From contig OY727096.1 of assembly GCA_963402885.1 (NCBI GenBank), positions 8,999,501-9,063,500 on the forward strand: a DNA stretch of 64,000 nucleotides. Reading direction: 5' to 3'. The notes below the pieces were generated by a model. The model was not told the origin of the DNA, searched no databases, and saw nothing but the letters and a program-made list of their open reading frames with translations. Shown here piece after piece: positions 1-21,300 of this stretch. Within the stretch, counting starts at the first letter, position 1, and each line of letters opens with the position of its first letter. This DNA comes from Antedon bifida. Its lineage: Eukaryota > Echinodermata > Crinoidea > Comatulida > Antedonidae. The position numbers were made by a program, and so were the translations under genes.

Positions 1-1568
1 TGGATGATCTACGACAATAATGGATTATGTTAGTTGTAACAAAAAACACATGATGATAAAAGTAATCCCATGTAGACAAAAACATGTTAAGGGAGATGTT
101 TTTGTTGTCACCATTTAAGATACCAACGATAACAAACGAGCCTTGGGCCACGGTTACCGTTTATATTAAATGCGGACTTTATACAACTCCTATGCATTGG
201 TTTTGATGTAGACCTTTTATTTGAAAATGTCTTAAAAACAGTAGATAAACCAGACTCGACAAATTGAACAGTAGCCAAATTGGTGAAACAGCAGTAAATG
301 TATATATAATTATAAATAACACATAATTATTCTGAACAAGGAAATAAAAATATTAGTAAACCCACTGTGTTTCTTGATTTATTAAATTGCGTAAAAATAT
401 AAAAATACAATGTACAATAAATAATTTTGGAAAAGATATCAAAGTTCTGCATGGGAGGAAAGGTTTGATTTAAAGAACTGGTTAATTGTAAATATTTCGT
501 TTGAACTGCATCATTCAAAGTAGACTCGTGTCTCAATACCAATTTGAATTAGTTCATAAAAACGTTTAAAATACCATGGTAAAGATTGATCCCCCACCCC
601 TCATATGCAGAGCTGTGAAAAAAATATACAATTAATTTCACGAGGTAAGATATGAAAGGTTATATTAATATAACAAATTATCTTTCTCATGGAACTATTT
701 ACACCATTGTACGAATATGAAACATTCATTATTTGTTTTATAACACCTACTTTTAACGAGATGCTAGGCTAAAGCATTCGAAAAACAGTGGTTCAATTTT
801 GGACACCGAGTAGAACAATTACAGATGACGTGCACTACAGGTCCATCAAACATGATTAGTCAATGACCTCTTGCCGCGCATGTTTGCTTAATCCATGTGG
901 ACGAAAGATGAACGAGCAAAACGAAACTGCTGTACTTGATTGTACATAACATTGCACTCTCGAGAGTGCAACAAGGACATTCATTTTATATCATGTGACC
1001 CGCAATCGTCCAATCAAATGACTTTGGTGTGTTAAAATACTTCATAATGTTCGGGTCCTGCAACTACATTTAGTTAAGCCATAGACTAGAGTGGTTTTTC
1101 CGTGCTTGTTGAGGTCCACATGACAGACTGGCTTTCAATTCTACATCTTTCACCATCCTATCAAACGATCTAAAAGTACATTTAAAGAACGAGAAAAATG
1201 TAACTTGCAGCTACATAACAAAAGGAATAGAGGCTGGCCGTAGTGTTAAAACATATTCTTTTCATGGGATTAGGTACCCTTAATAAGGTTTCAACTGTAT
1301 TGGCATTGTCTATGTCAATTATACTACAGTATATATTGTGTAAGTCTCATATCCCACCCATTACATTCAGACATCATTATTAGACGATCAGGTTTCAAAT
1401 TCTCAACACACTGTACATGGCATGCAATTTATAAAATCAAAACTTTGAAAGATAAAAACTATGGTACAAAACATATCTCAAAATTGTAAAGATTTTGACA
1501 GTAAAGTTTCTTTTCAATCACCATTTATAACATATTGTAGAGTAAATTTTTCCTCTAGACAAAGCAGA
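1..1568. other. Intergenic sequence downstream of the CCDC177-like gene
   Basis: AT-rich sequence with no exon, RNA gene or repeat with defined ends that I can support. Short open frames here have no recognisable content. The 3' end of the CCDC177-like mRNA is probably at the right edge: AATAAA on the minus strand lies at 1586-1591, inside the adjacent SINE. Confidence 0.5.
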
Positions 1569-1862
1569 TCAAATAATAATAATAGTTTATTTCACATATA
1601 AGCAAGCTCTCAATGCGCTGCACATTATTACCCCAGTCATTGTTAGATCAAACACATATGGAAACATGTTCCCATGATAATGAAGCAGCAACCAGTGCAA
1701 ATTTCTGTCTTGATCTAACTGGTACCCATTTTATACACCTGGCTGGGTGGATAGAGGCAAATGTACGTAAAGTGTCTTGCCTAAGGATACAAGCAATGTG
1801 GTGAGAGTTGGATTTGAACCATGATCTCACGATCAGTAATTCAACACACTGCTCCACAAACT
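1569..1862 (-). repeat. tRNA-derived SINE in the 3' flank of the CCDC177-like gene
   Basis: On the minus strand the tRNA-like head is at about 1790-1860, with a B box (GGTTCAAATCC) at about 1812-1823. It is followed by the body containing GGCAAATGTACGTAAAGTG (plus-strand reading, near 1757) and an ATT-rich tail at 1571-1590. The body resembles a SINE family common in marine invertebrates (general knowledge, not searched here). It may supply the CCDC177 poly(A) signal at 1586-1591. Confidence 0.6.
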
Positions 1863-1916
1863 TTTTCTATGATTAACTATCACAGTTATTCCAAAAATTC
1901 AAACAGATATGGTTCC

Positions 1917-11838
<9,922 letters not shown>

Positions 11839-12370
11839 CTAGTTCTAAAAATATATACAATACAAGGAAGGGTCAAGGCTGCAAGCCTCTATTAAAAATG
11901 TCATGTGTGTCTTAATTATATTTAGGCTTAATAACTACATTTTATTAATTATTAAGCTAGCCTCCTGCTAGGCCTACTTACTACTGACTGTAGGCTAAAT
12001 CATTATTATCAATAAAATATTATACACATGGCCGGTGACTAGCTTAGGCTTAGTTAGGTTACCTCTTTAGCTAGCGCCACTCCATACAAGGCAACCACAT
12101 TCTCGACCTTGACTGATATCATATTTCTAAGTTAGGCCTAGAGGATAGCCATAGGACCAGGCTCGTTTGGAGCTCCCCGACAAGGCTCAAGCCACAAAAG
12201 CCCCGAACCGCACCTTCTTCTACTGTTTTAGGCCTAGCCATCCGTGCGGGTATTTTAGGCTATTTCTAGCATATATTCTGTGGTATATTTGATTTATATC
12301 GATATAACCATAAAGCATATAACAATATATGGATTATACTATATATGTTTGTTTATTTAAATCAACTTAC

Positions 12371-12530
12371 ACAGCAAAATAACACAACAATTAAACAGCT
12401 TTTCTTTTGTTTTCAATCTTCCCGCTGACGCGCCACCAACGGCAACGCGTTGTATTATTATGACGCGCCGATAGTGCATTTTAATATTGCATTGTTAGTG
12501 TCTCAGCCCTAGAGTAGAGAAAATAGAAAC
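12371..12530 (-). promoter_or_regulatory. Probable 5' exon and promoter area of the CCDC177-like gene
   Basis: A GTAAGT donor follows base 12371 on the minus strand, and 12415-12475 is a GC-rich island in AT-rich DNA, as expected near a start site. An RFX X-box-like sequence lies at 12432-12446 (GCCACC, 3-nt spacer, GGCAAC). An ATG at 12477-12479 opens a frame through this exon that joins in frame to an exon starting at 11804. The resulting residues are hydrophobic and unlike the family, so I favour a 5' UTR. Confidence 0.45.
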
Positions 12531-13495
12531 GAATATTGGAAATTAAGAACAAACCAGAATCTTTGAGTGTCACTTGACTTCAGTAATAAGGTTTTTGAGA
12601 GGTCTAATCAGTTGCTAACATTTCACAGTTTCACAATTAAAATGACACAAATTAGATATATTGCCCAATAATATTATAAGTAGGCCTATAGTTTAGCCAA
12701 AGAGTTGTAATTAGCTCCCTGGTTTTAGCGTAAAATCACAATTTTTATTGTAAATCCTGTATTCCATTATTTTTGCATGATATCGTGAATCAAGTTCTGA
12801 TTGGTTGAGCAATTTTCACGTCACAGCAGATAAAAATATCAATACGCATGTGCTTTCGATTCGCCTATTGCAAAACAGTCTTAAAGGTGCCCATCCAGTA
12901 AGTCAGAGCCATTACTGAATACTAAAATGCTTTATTTGTCCATTATCATAATAAAATAACCATAGAAATTCTTCTTAAAGATTGGTAAATATATGTACGA
13001 TAAAAAACAGACGAATATAAACAAAAATATGCTGTGCCCATCCAACAAAAATGTACTTTTTTTGCATACTTCTTTGGCTGGTAATTGCAATCACATATGA
13101 AACACAAACAATATTCTATAATTATTAGATTGTTTTATTTACTCATATTCTTCACACTATAAAGTATGTAAATAATAATTTACTTCATAATCAATCAAAC
13201 ATACATTTCATATAAATAACATAGCTTTAGGATAAAACACACTTACATACAATTGTATAATTCTGCATATAGAAAACTAATGCTATATAGAAAAACAATG
13301 GATTATGAATGCACTACATTGTGACTAAGGAAGCATAGACTTAATTTAAACACTGTAAAAAAATAATATTTACTATTTATAGACAGTTTGTGACAAAATC
13401 TCTATTGATTTTAGCATTAATAGTTCATTTAAACATTATTATCTTGTAACTGAGTACCATAGGTATGGTCATACTATGGGTCGAACAAAAATATT

Positions 13496-13800
13496 GATCA
13501 AGTTTGGATGATGATGCGCCTATAAATATATTACCAAACATAGAATTGTCTCCTATTAAACCTACAATAGCAGGCCTGTTTCTGGGAAAAGACCATGAGT
13601 ATGTGCAGATAGTTTGTGGACATCTTCCAGAGAAGAAAACGTGTAAAAGCATCAAGTTTGGGTGATCATGTGCTTCAAAGTAAATCACCAAATATAACAT
13701 TTGGCTCCTATTTAAGCTACAATAGCAGGCCTGTTTCTGGGAAAAGACCATGAATATGTGAGGAAGAGTCTGTTGGTGTATTTCAAGTAAGGTGCAGTGT
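13496..13800. repeat. Two tandem units of about 153 bp
   Basis: ATCAAGTTTGGRTGATSATG starts at 13497 and again near 13652. GCAGGCCTGTTTCTGGGAAA appears at about 13571 and 13723. The units are diverged and open in different frames, so I do not regard the 108-codon minus-strand open frame here as a gene. Confidence 0.75.
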
Positions 13801-14349
13801 CATTGTTCAAACCTTGACAAAGAAACAAAATAATCTATCAACTTAAAAAAGAGTGTACATCATGTGTTTCATAGAACCTAAAATATCAGCAACATCTAGT
13901 AACAACAATCCGTTGATGTTATAATATGTAAAATTATTAAAAATCAAACTGTGAATTTATATAGATTAATTTTTCTACAAAGTGATCGTGCTCTCTCAAA
14001 CTGAATTGAAAACTGTGATTTTAACATGCATAAAAGTATGTTTGTACAACATGTAATATAAGTTATCGTCATATCATTCCTCCGGTACCACCAACACATA
14101 GATTAGTTTGTAGTAGAGCCATATAGATAAAGTTAGGTCAATTTTTTGCACTGTTTGATGGATATTTTACAACATTAACAATAATTTTCAAAGACATTCA
14201 GTTTGTAATGAATGAATGTTTTATTTATTGCTTAAATGTCGCATTCTCTGCTGTTTCAGTGTATTTTATTTTTACCGTCAAATTGGTAACAAATTCACTG
14301 CTAAAAACAAGCATGCACCATGTAAAATGAGTTGTCCAGATTTGTCTAG

Positions 14350-14624
14350 TAAAGCCTGGTTTCCATAAAATCGCTACACGACAGAGCGTAGCGATTCTAT
14401 GGAAACGCTAGAATTTATCGGGGATCTAGTACGCGAGCGCTAAATATTCTTTGGTACGCGTATACGATTCATCGCCGACAAAATCAGCAAAGTTGAACAT
14501 GGTTGAACTTTGCCGATTTGACTGCGATGAATCGGGGAGCCTTCCCGATTGCGTCGGCGTCATCTGCGCGTGTAGTGATTTTAATATGGAAACGCTGTAG
14601 CGATTTTATGGAAACCAGGCTTTA
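14350..14624. mobile_element. MITE with perfect 27-bp terminal inverted repeats
   Basis: Arms 14351-14377 and 14597-14623 are exact complements, beginning AAAGCCTGGTTTCCATAAAA. It is much more GC-rich than the surroundings. The interior holds a second foldback around GCAAAGTTGAACATGG, with CGATGAATC near one side and GATTCATCG on the other. Confidence 0.85.
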
Positions 14625-17606
14625 ACGGCTCTGGCCTGTACCATTATATGCATCCCCTTTTTTATATTTATTTTTTGATACTTGGATATTTCCTTTGCAT
14701 GCTAGATGTTAATAGGATTTTTTGTTTTCTTTATGGTGGACTTCATTACTATGTTTGAGTGCACAAACATTAAGTATGAATTGGATGCCTGTTTCGCAAA
14801 TAGACAAGAAACATTTTCAATCAATAATTACATTATTTTGCAAGTATAGTAATAAACTCAGAAAAACTTCAGAAAAAAAAAAATATATATAGCATCTTTT
14901 TAACACTTTGGTACACAAAATGATTGTAACATACTACTCAAAGATTGAAAGACAACCATAACAAAAGTAATGCTATAGTGAAAAAATTGTAACTATTAAT
15001 AATATTTTGGAAGCTTACAATAGATTTGATATTAAAATTGTAACAAGAAATTTAAATAGGAAGCAGCAACAATGCTGGCACAAATATTTCCATGACTTTA
15101 AAATATATTGTCCATTAAAACATGAATAAATAAAATAAACATGAATAGGCCGTTTGTAGTTTTAATATAGTTATTCACTCATTTTTTGCATATAAAAGAC
15201 ACATAAATTGTTAAATTTAACCAGAAATCCACTGACTACCAGACAATTGGATTATGGTTGACAATTTGCTTCTTTAAAATATTAATCACTAAATTTTTGT
15301 CAAAATGAACTATTATAGGACATTAAAATGACCTATGCAACAAAATATGTTTCATCAATAAATTCAAAATTTTATTTTATTAATTAACGTGTTACACATA
15401 AGTAGTAGAAGCCCAATTTGAATTATACAAACTTTTGACTTATTTGACTTTGGTATATTAGATAAGTAGTTCTGTAATACATTCATTCATATTCCTAGTT
15501 GACAGGGGATTTTTTTTAATGATCTAGATTATTAATACACACAAAACAGTTTTTAGATAAAAGAAAATGTACAAACTATTTGCATAATTTGGCCCTCTAG
15601 AATATGATTTTATAACAAAATATGAAGAAAGACATCATTAAATTGAATCAAGATTAAAATATTTAAAGTTTTGTCTAGGAGGCTTATATAAAAGTTTTAT
15701 TTTGGAGTTTTTGTTTCTCTGGAATGATTTTGATTGAAATAAAAATTTAGTTACATAATATTTTATTATACTACGAATATTCATGAATAATTATTTAGCT
15801 AATAAATATAATAACAAACGCAACTGCTTATATTATAAATATCTAGATCAAGGAATGGATTTCAGTTTTTGAAAGTCAAATTTTATAAAATGGTAATAAT
15901 ATCAGCTAAAACAACAATACAATAACATTTGGTTAAATATTCCATGTAGATGATTCATATTACAGTGTACAGTGGATTTTTATGGTTATTAAGACTGTTT
16001 CAATGGGAAAGGAGCCCTAATTCCTGAGGTGCTTAGATGCTAACACTTTATATTTTTTCATTCATGTACCTTATGATGCACCTATATGTCAAATATTGAA
16101 TAAAAATAAATAAAGATAACAATTTTTGATATAAAAAACATGTTACGCATACAATGTCAATTTTGTTTGTGCTTTTTATAGATTGTCATTTTGTGAAAAG
16201 GATTTTTTGTGCTACATTCTTTGTCTTATCCTGAGTATTCAAATTTGGTTAATTACTCATTCATTAAAATTCAAAAGTTTACTTGCATACTCATTCAATT
16301 CATATTCATTTACATATTTCTATAAATATTTAAAAAAAAAACTACTTTATTTTAAAACCATGCAAGAAAATTAAAAATAATAAAAATGCATCATATATTC
16401 ATTTAAATATAAAATTAATACAGTAATACTAAACATTATAAAACATATGCAATTATCAAGGTGGGAGATCTACTTTACAAAATACTATATTCCTAAACTA
16501 TTATGCATATATATGGACATTTAAAAAAAATTACTAGAAATAAAACATTCACACACTCTATATTTACATGTCACTCTAAATACACTAGTAGTATTCCCCT
16601 TCCCTAAAAACCCACCCACCCTCTCAACCAAAACACATGAATGAAATATTCTTAACAATATTTGTAGAATTTCCAATGTAATTCTTAGGCCTATAATCAT
16701 TTTTTTTAGAAATGAGCAAACACCTTTTCCCATATACACCCTTGTACCATGGAGCTGTACAATTATAGAGCTCCATGCTTGTACCAAGGATGCTTTTAAT
16801 TAGTTTTGGTGCAGCCTAGTGTACACTATTAAACTTTAGTTTGCAAACTCGAGCTTTTAAGTTTGGTGGAAAACCTCAGAAATTAGTTTGCAGAAGTTAA
16901 ACCATTAAACATTTTTGATAAACTAGTTTATGAAATCAGGTAACATGCTTTGTGATACATTCTGCATATGGACAAAATTACTCCAGTTTTTTCTCATGCA
17001 CAACAGTGAAGTTTGTAAATGAAAGTTTGCTAGTGTAGACTATAGGCCTAGGCAATTGATGTTATTTTAGTGAGACATATGTTTTGTTGTAGAGTTTATT
17101 TACCGTTAATTAATACATACAATTTAATATCACATAATATTTGTGATATTTTACTGATGAAAATACTATTATTCTCATAATTTTATTAATAAATATTTTT
17201 TTTTACAATTTAAAATTTATAAACAAATTGGATAATTCATATTTCATAATTATAATAATATGGTTTGTAAAACATATCTATAAATTACTTTTTCCTGCCA
17301 TAAACAACAAAGCAATAAAATATACAATGCAAGCAGGTATAATTGTCAAAAGTTTTTGGTATTTGCTAAGTTTCCAATAATTATTTAAATTTCATACATA
17401 TAAAACAGCATTGGACATAAAACACACCAATATTTGGCTCTACACTGCTCTAAAATAATAGTATTTCATTAAAACTTTTCATTTAGCCTTCACATTTATA
17501 GAAATATAAATTTATAGAAACTATTACAAATGACACATCTTTCACAAAGTTTGATGCAGCTTGGCATGTACATAGATCCTTTGGAACGCATCTTCGTTGA
17601 AGCACA

Positions 17607-17625
17607 ACAGACGATTTTATCGTCT
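17607..17625. repeat. Short hairpin in the likely integrin 3' UTR
   Basis: CAGACGATTTTATCGTCTG, an almost perfect palindrome in a patch that is less AT-rich than its surroundings. Confidence 0.6.
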
Positions 17626-17909
17626 GCGGTTGCAGCATTAAATGACGTTTGGAAGTGCATCATTGTGACACGCTTTAAAAACGTTGAATCAATCACGTTT
17701 ATACTGTTCTCAATCATTCTCAACTTATTCCAGACGACTCTTTGATCATAATAAGAAGTCTTCCATTAAACTTTTGGTAGATCAGGGAGATTACATCTTC
17801 CATGAAAGAAACACAAATGAAATTTAAACTTGGTGAGACTTTAATACAGTTGGCCTTCCATACTTGTCAACTAGACCATAGTGTAGATACAGAATAAATC
17901 TCTTAATAT

Positions 17910-17989
17910 GTCTCTTATCAGGAGAGATCTCTTAGTAGGTATCTTATCAGGAGCGGTCTCTCTTAGTAGGTCTCTTGTTCGCTTATCAG
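17910..17989. repeat. Minisatellite of about 30-bp units, 2.6 copies
   Basis: Units at 17910-17938, 17939-17969 and partial 17970-17989 share CTTATCAGGAG and TCTCTTAGTAG. Located about 240 bp past the integrin stop, so probably in the 3' UTR. Confidence 0.75.
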
Positions 17990-18229
17990 TATCTCCTGTA
18001 AAGCTTTGGTTACCATTCAGGACTCCAGTAGGCCAATGTATGGCACTAAATTTCATTCTGTTCATTTACAATTTAACAAATTTCATCTGACGTTCCAGAT
18101 CAATACATTTTATGCAAAACATACAATTCTTGTCCAATTTCTTCTCTAGAATCTATAATTTTTTTTAAAAACCTAACTTAAGTTACAATACGTATTTGGC
18201 ACAATATTTCATCTGTTCCTGATTGGATT

Positions 18230-18349
18230 TTACGTTTTGTAGAATTCATTATTTGGTAAATAAGTCTTTTCTGTTCTTCCATTTTTCCCAGGTTTTTGTT
18301 CTACTGATGCATACTTGTAGTTCATAGTTCTACGTTCAAAGAAACCACA
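18230..18349 (-). CDS. Integrin alpha exon: cytoplasmic tail and stop
   Basis: 39 residues: CGFFERRTMNYKYASVEQKP, then a polar end finishing NNEFYKT and TAA at 18230-18232. The membrane-proximal GFFKR clasp reads GFFER, and the Arg is kept. Acceptor TTTTTACAG. Confidence 0.94.
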   Translation of the reverse strand, partial: CGFFERRTMNYKYASVEQKPGKNGRTEKTYLPNNEFYKT

Positions 18350-21300
18350 CTGTAAAAAGAAAAAAGAATAAGTGATCGTTACAAACACTGAAAAAAATAT
18401 TACTGTGGGTTATTTATTGAAAGTGTTAGTATTGAAAATTAGTTTCCATAAACAGTCCAATAGTGTGGTGAAAAGTATTTCAAATTCATAGGATGATTGT
18501 AAATATGTCTCTTGCTGAATTTAGGATTGACATTTTTAAAGTTAAAAACTGAACAGACACTGCTGCAATATCATGGTCTTAAGTTGCTTGATTTGGTCCA
18601 GTGCCCCGAGAAAATTATAGTAAAAAAAAATAGGTCAGTGGTAAAGCATAGGATTGTTCACACCAAAATAGTACAATTTGAATCCGTATCTAATTCAGGC
18701 ACCGAATTTGGAGCAATAGATCAAGCCATTTGTTTCTTTTTGTGAGCATGAATGACCTTGCACGATATTTTTCTCAGGGCGACAGACCAAATCTGGACAC
18801 AATATGAAAACAGCTTTAACTAGGGAAAGGAATTGTTACATCTCTTTGGTTTTAATGAACAGATTTATGGAAACTGTGGATTATTGTTGTTACACATAAA
18901 GCAACATTTGTATAATATCATTTAAAAATGAAATACCATCCCAAAAAAAGCTACCATTACATGACACCACAGGCTAACAGGGTGGATCCAGGGGAAGCAA
19001 TAGTTTGACAATAATAGATATTAAAAGTAGTTCATTTATATTAGCTGTCAAACAGGGTGCGGAGGGGTAGCCCCCAGCGCTACCCCTGGATCTGTCCCTG
19101 ACTCAGACAATGTGTTCTTTATTGGGATAGTTTCAGTATGGTTGCAATAGTTATTCCTATTTATGTACTAGTGTTCTCTGTATTCAGAATACCAGTTCAT
19201 GCATCATGCATGGTTTGAATTGCTTAATTAATGAATTATTACTTAGTAATTATAACCCATTCAAAATAGAATAGAAAGCAAATTTAAATACAACTTAATA
19301 AAATAAAATAAATGATTAATGTGTTGGTATTGCTGGCAGTGTATGTTGGTATTGTATTTTGGTATTGGTGATAGGAATTGATCTGTTGGTATTGGTGGCA
19401 GTATTGGTAGGATATGTTGGTAGGGATAATATTTTAGTAATGGATATTTGATAATAAAAAAAAATGATGTACTGTAAATTTGTTGAAAGACAATTGTTAA
19501 TTTTAGGTCCATAAATTAGAAAAATAAAAACCAAAAATAAATCAAACCGAACTAAAAATATAGTTTAGTAGCATAAACAATAAACGTAATTCAAGATGCA
19601 ATAACTTAAAATGGTTTGTTTAATTAATATTCAAAGATATCAGCCAATAGAAGCGTTATAACCAAGTAGCTGATTTGCATTCACAAATTTACAATACAGA
19701 TGTAAACAACAAATGAAACCCACTAATGAGGCATCACGACGGAAAAATCCGAGCTGAAGTGCAAAATTATGAAAAGAAGAAAGAATAAAAATTACAATTA
19801 ATAACTCATACATTGTAATAATTAATTCAAGAAATCTTTAAATTATTTACAGGAATATATGACCAGTCATGGAAAATCCATTAAATATTTATTGGTATAA
19901 TGAGCAGAAGGGAAACATCTACTGTAGGCCTACTGTACATGAAAGTTTAGATATTTGGGCACCAACATTTAAAGCACAGTACTATGTTTTAATCAATTTG
20001 AGATTTTACCCCATTTTGGGCTTATTCTAGAGTCAGTATTATAAACAAATTCTGTCAGATGGAGATGCCTAGTAGAATTTGTTTTTCTTTCGTATTGCTT
20101 AACTAAAATGTTTTGTTCTTGTTTTTTTTTCCAACAAAAATGTTTTTTTCTGTTTGTTTTTTTTTAAACCAACAAAGGTAGGTTCAGAAGAATGTACAGT
20201 ATTTATACAGAGTGCACATATCAATTATCAGAATTTATGGTCAAAAACTAGCAATAAATAATATACACAATTATATTAAAAAAAACAATATATTTAAAAT
20301 GAAGGTAATTATAAAAAATATTTCTTATTCGCTTATTCATATTGAGAAATCTACTTTAAAAAAATGCATGCTTTTATAAAAATTATCATAATTTCAAAAT
20401 CATATTAAACCTACCTTCCATAGTAATAGTATAATAACTATGAGTAATATAATCCCGCCTATTACCGCACATAAAATGATCCACCACGCTATCGGCTTAC
20501 TTTGTATTACCTCATCAAAATCACGCTTTACCTCCATACGTAACTGAGGGAACAAAAGAAAAGCAACGATGATGTTACTAAACTATAAAGGTTTAAACAA
20601 AAATACAATATAATTTTAATCTATTTTTTTTACATTTGTTATAAAGGACAAATTGAACTTATTTAATATCTATTTATCTAAACATCCTAACAGCCTAAAC
20701 ATATATAGTATTTGTTAAAATCCAACAAATTAGATGAAAAATAATGCAAAGAACATATTAGCTTTACAAAAAAAATATGTTTACGCTTCATATACAAACA
20801 TTTAATATCCCACTTGCAATCAGCAATATTAAGAGCCTATAAAAATGTTATTAATAGCAACTCAGTTTTTTTTATTGGATATTGTTTTAGGTGGAAGTTA
20901 ACTTTACCAATAAATGACGATATTAGAAAATCAAAATGACATTGTTTATAGTCATTTAGCTAGAGACATAGAGACAATAAACTGCCAAGGATAACCATAA
21001 GTGAATTCATTCACTATTCTTTTTAAGAATCTTGTTCACACGGAAAAAACGTATAGGTCTACACAAGATGTTCTGCATAAACAAAGTCTTTGGGAGTGGC
21101 ATTATTTTTTGTCATGAGAAAAAAATCCTGACATCTAACAGGACTTGAACCCAGAACCCCGAGATCAGTAGCCTAGCATCTGAACCACCAATCTACAACT
21201 CATAACATCGATAATTGGAACAGACAATAATCTTATTAAATCCTTATTGTCAAAAAAACATTATTTAACATTTATATTCAACATACAACATTGCGCTTAC

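Larger units (their letters stand above)
12531..18229 (-). other. Spacer and integrin 3' UTR region
   Basis: Lies between the integrin stop and the CCDC177 5' end on the same strand. The integrin 3' UTR must begin at 18229; several minus-strand AATAAA sites exist (for example near 17093 and 17178), so its end cannot be fixed. The area also holds a 27-bp-TIR MITE, a 153-bp tandem duplication, a short minisatellite and a hairpin. No further gene seen. Confidence 0.5.

Noticed and set aside
13425..13751. 108-codon minus-strand open frame
   Set aside because: It reads through the 153-bp tandem units in different frames, so the protein is not repeated even though the DNA is.
17496..17745. Overlapping open frames on both strands near the integrin 3' end
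   Set aside because: Both lie in the probable 3' UTR; the openness follows from lower AT content and a palindrome, and neither frame resembles a family.
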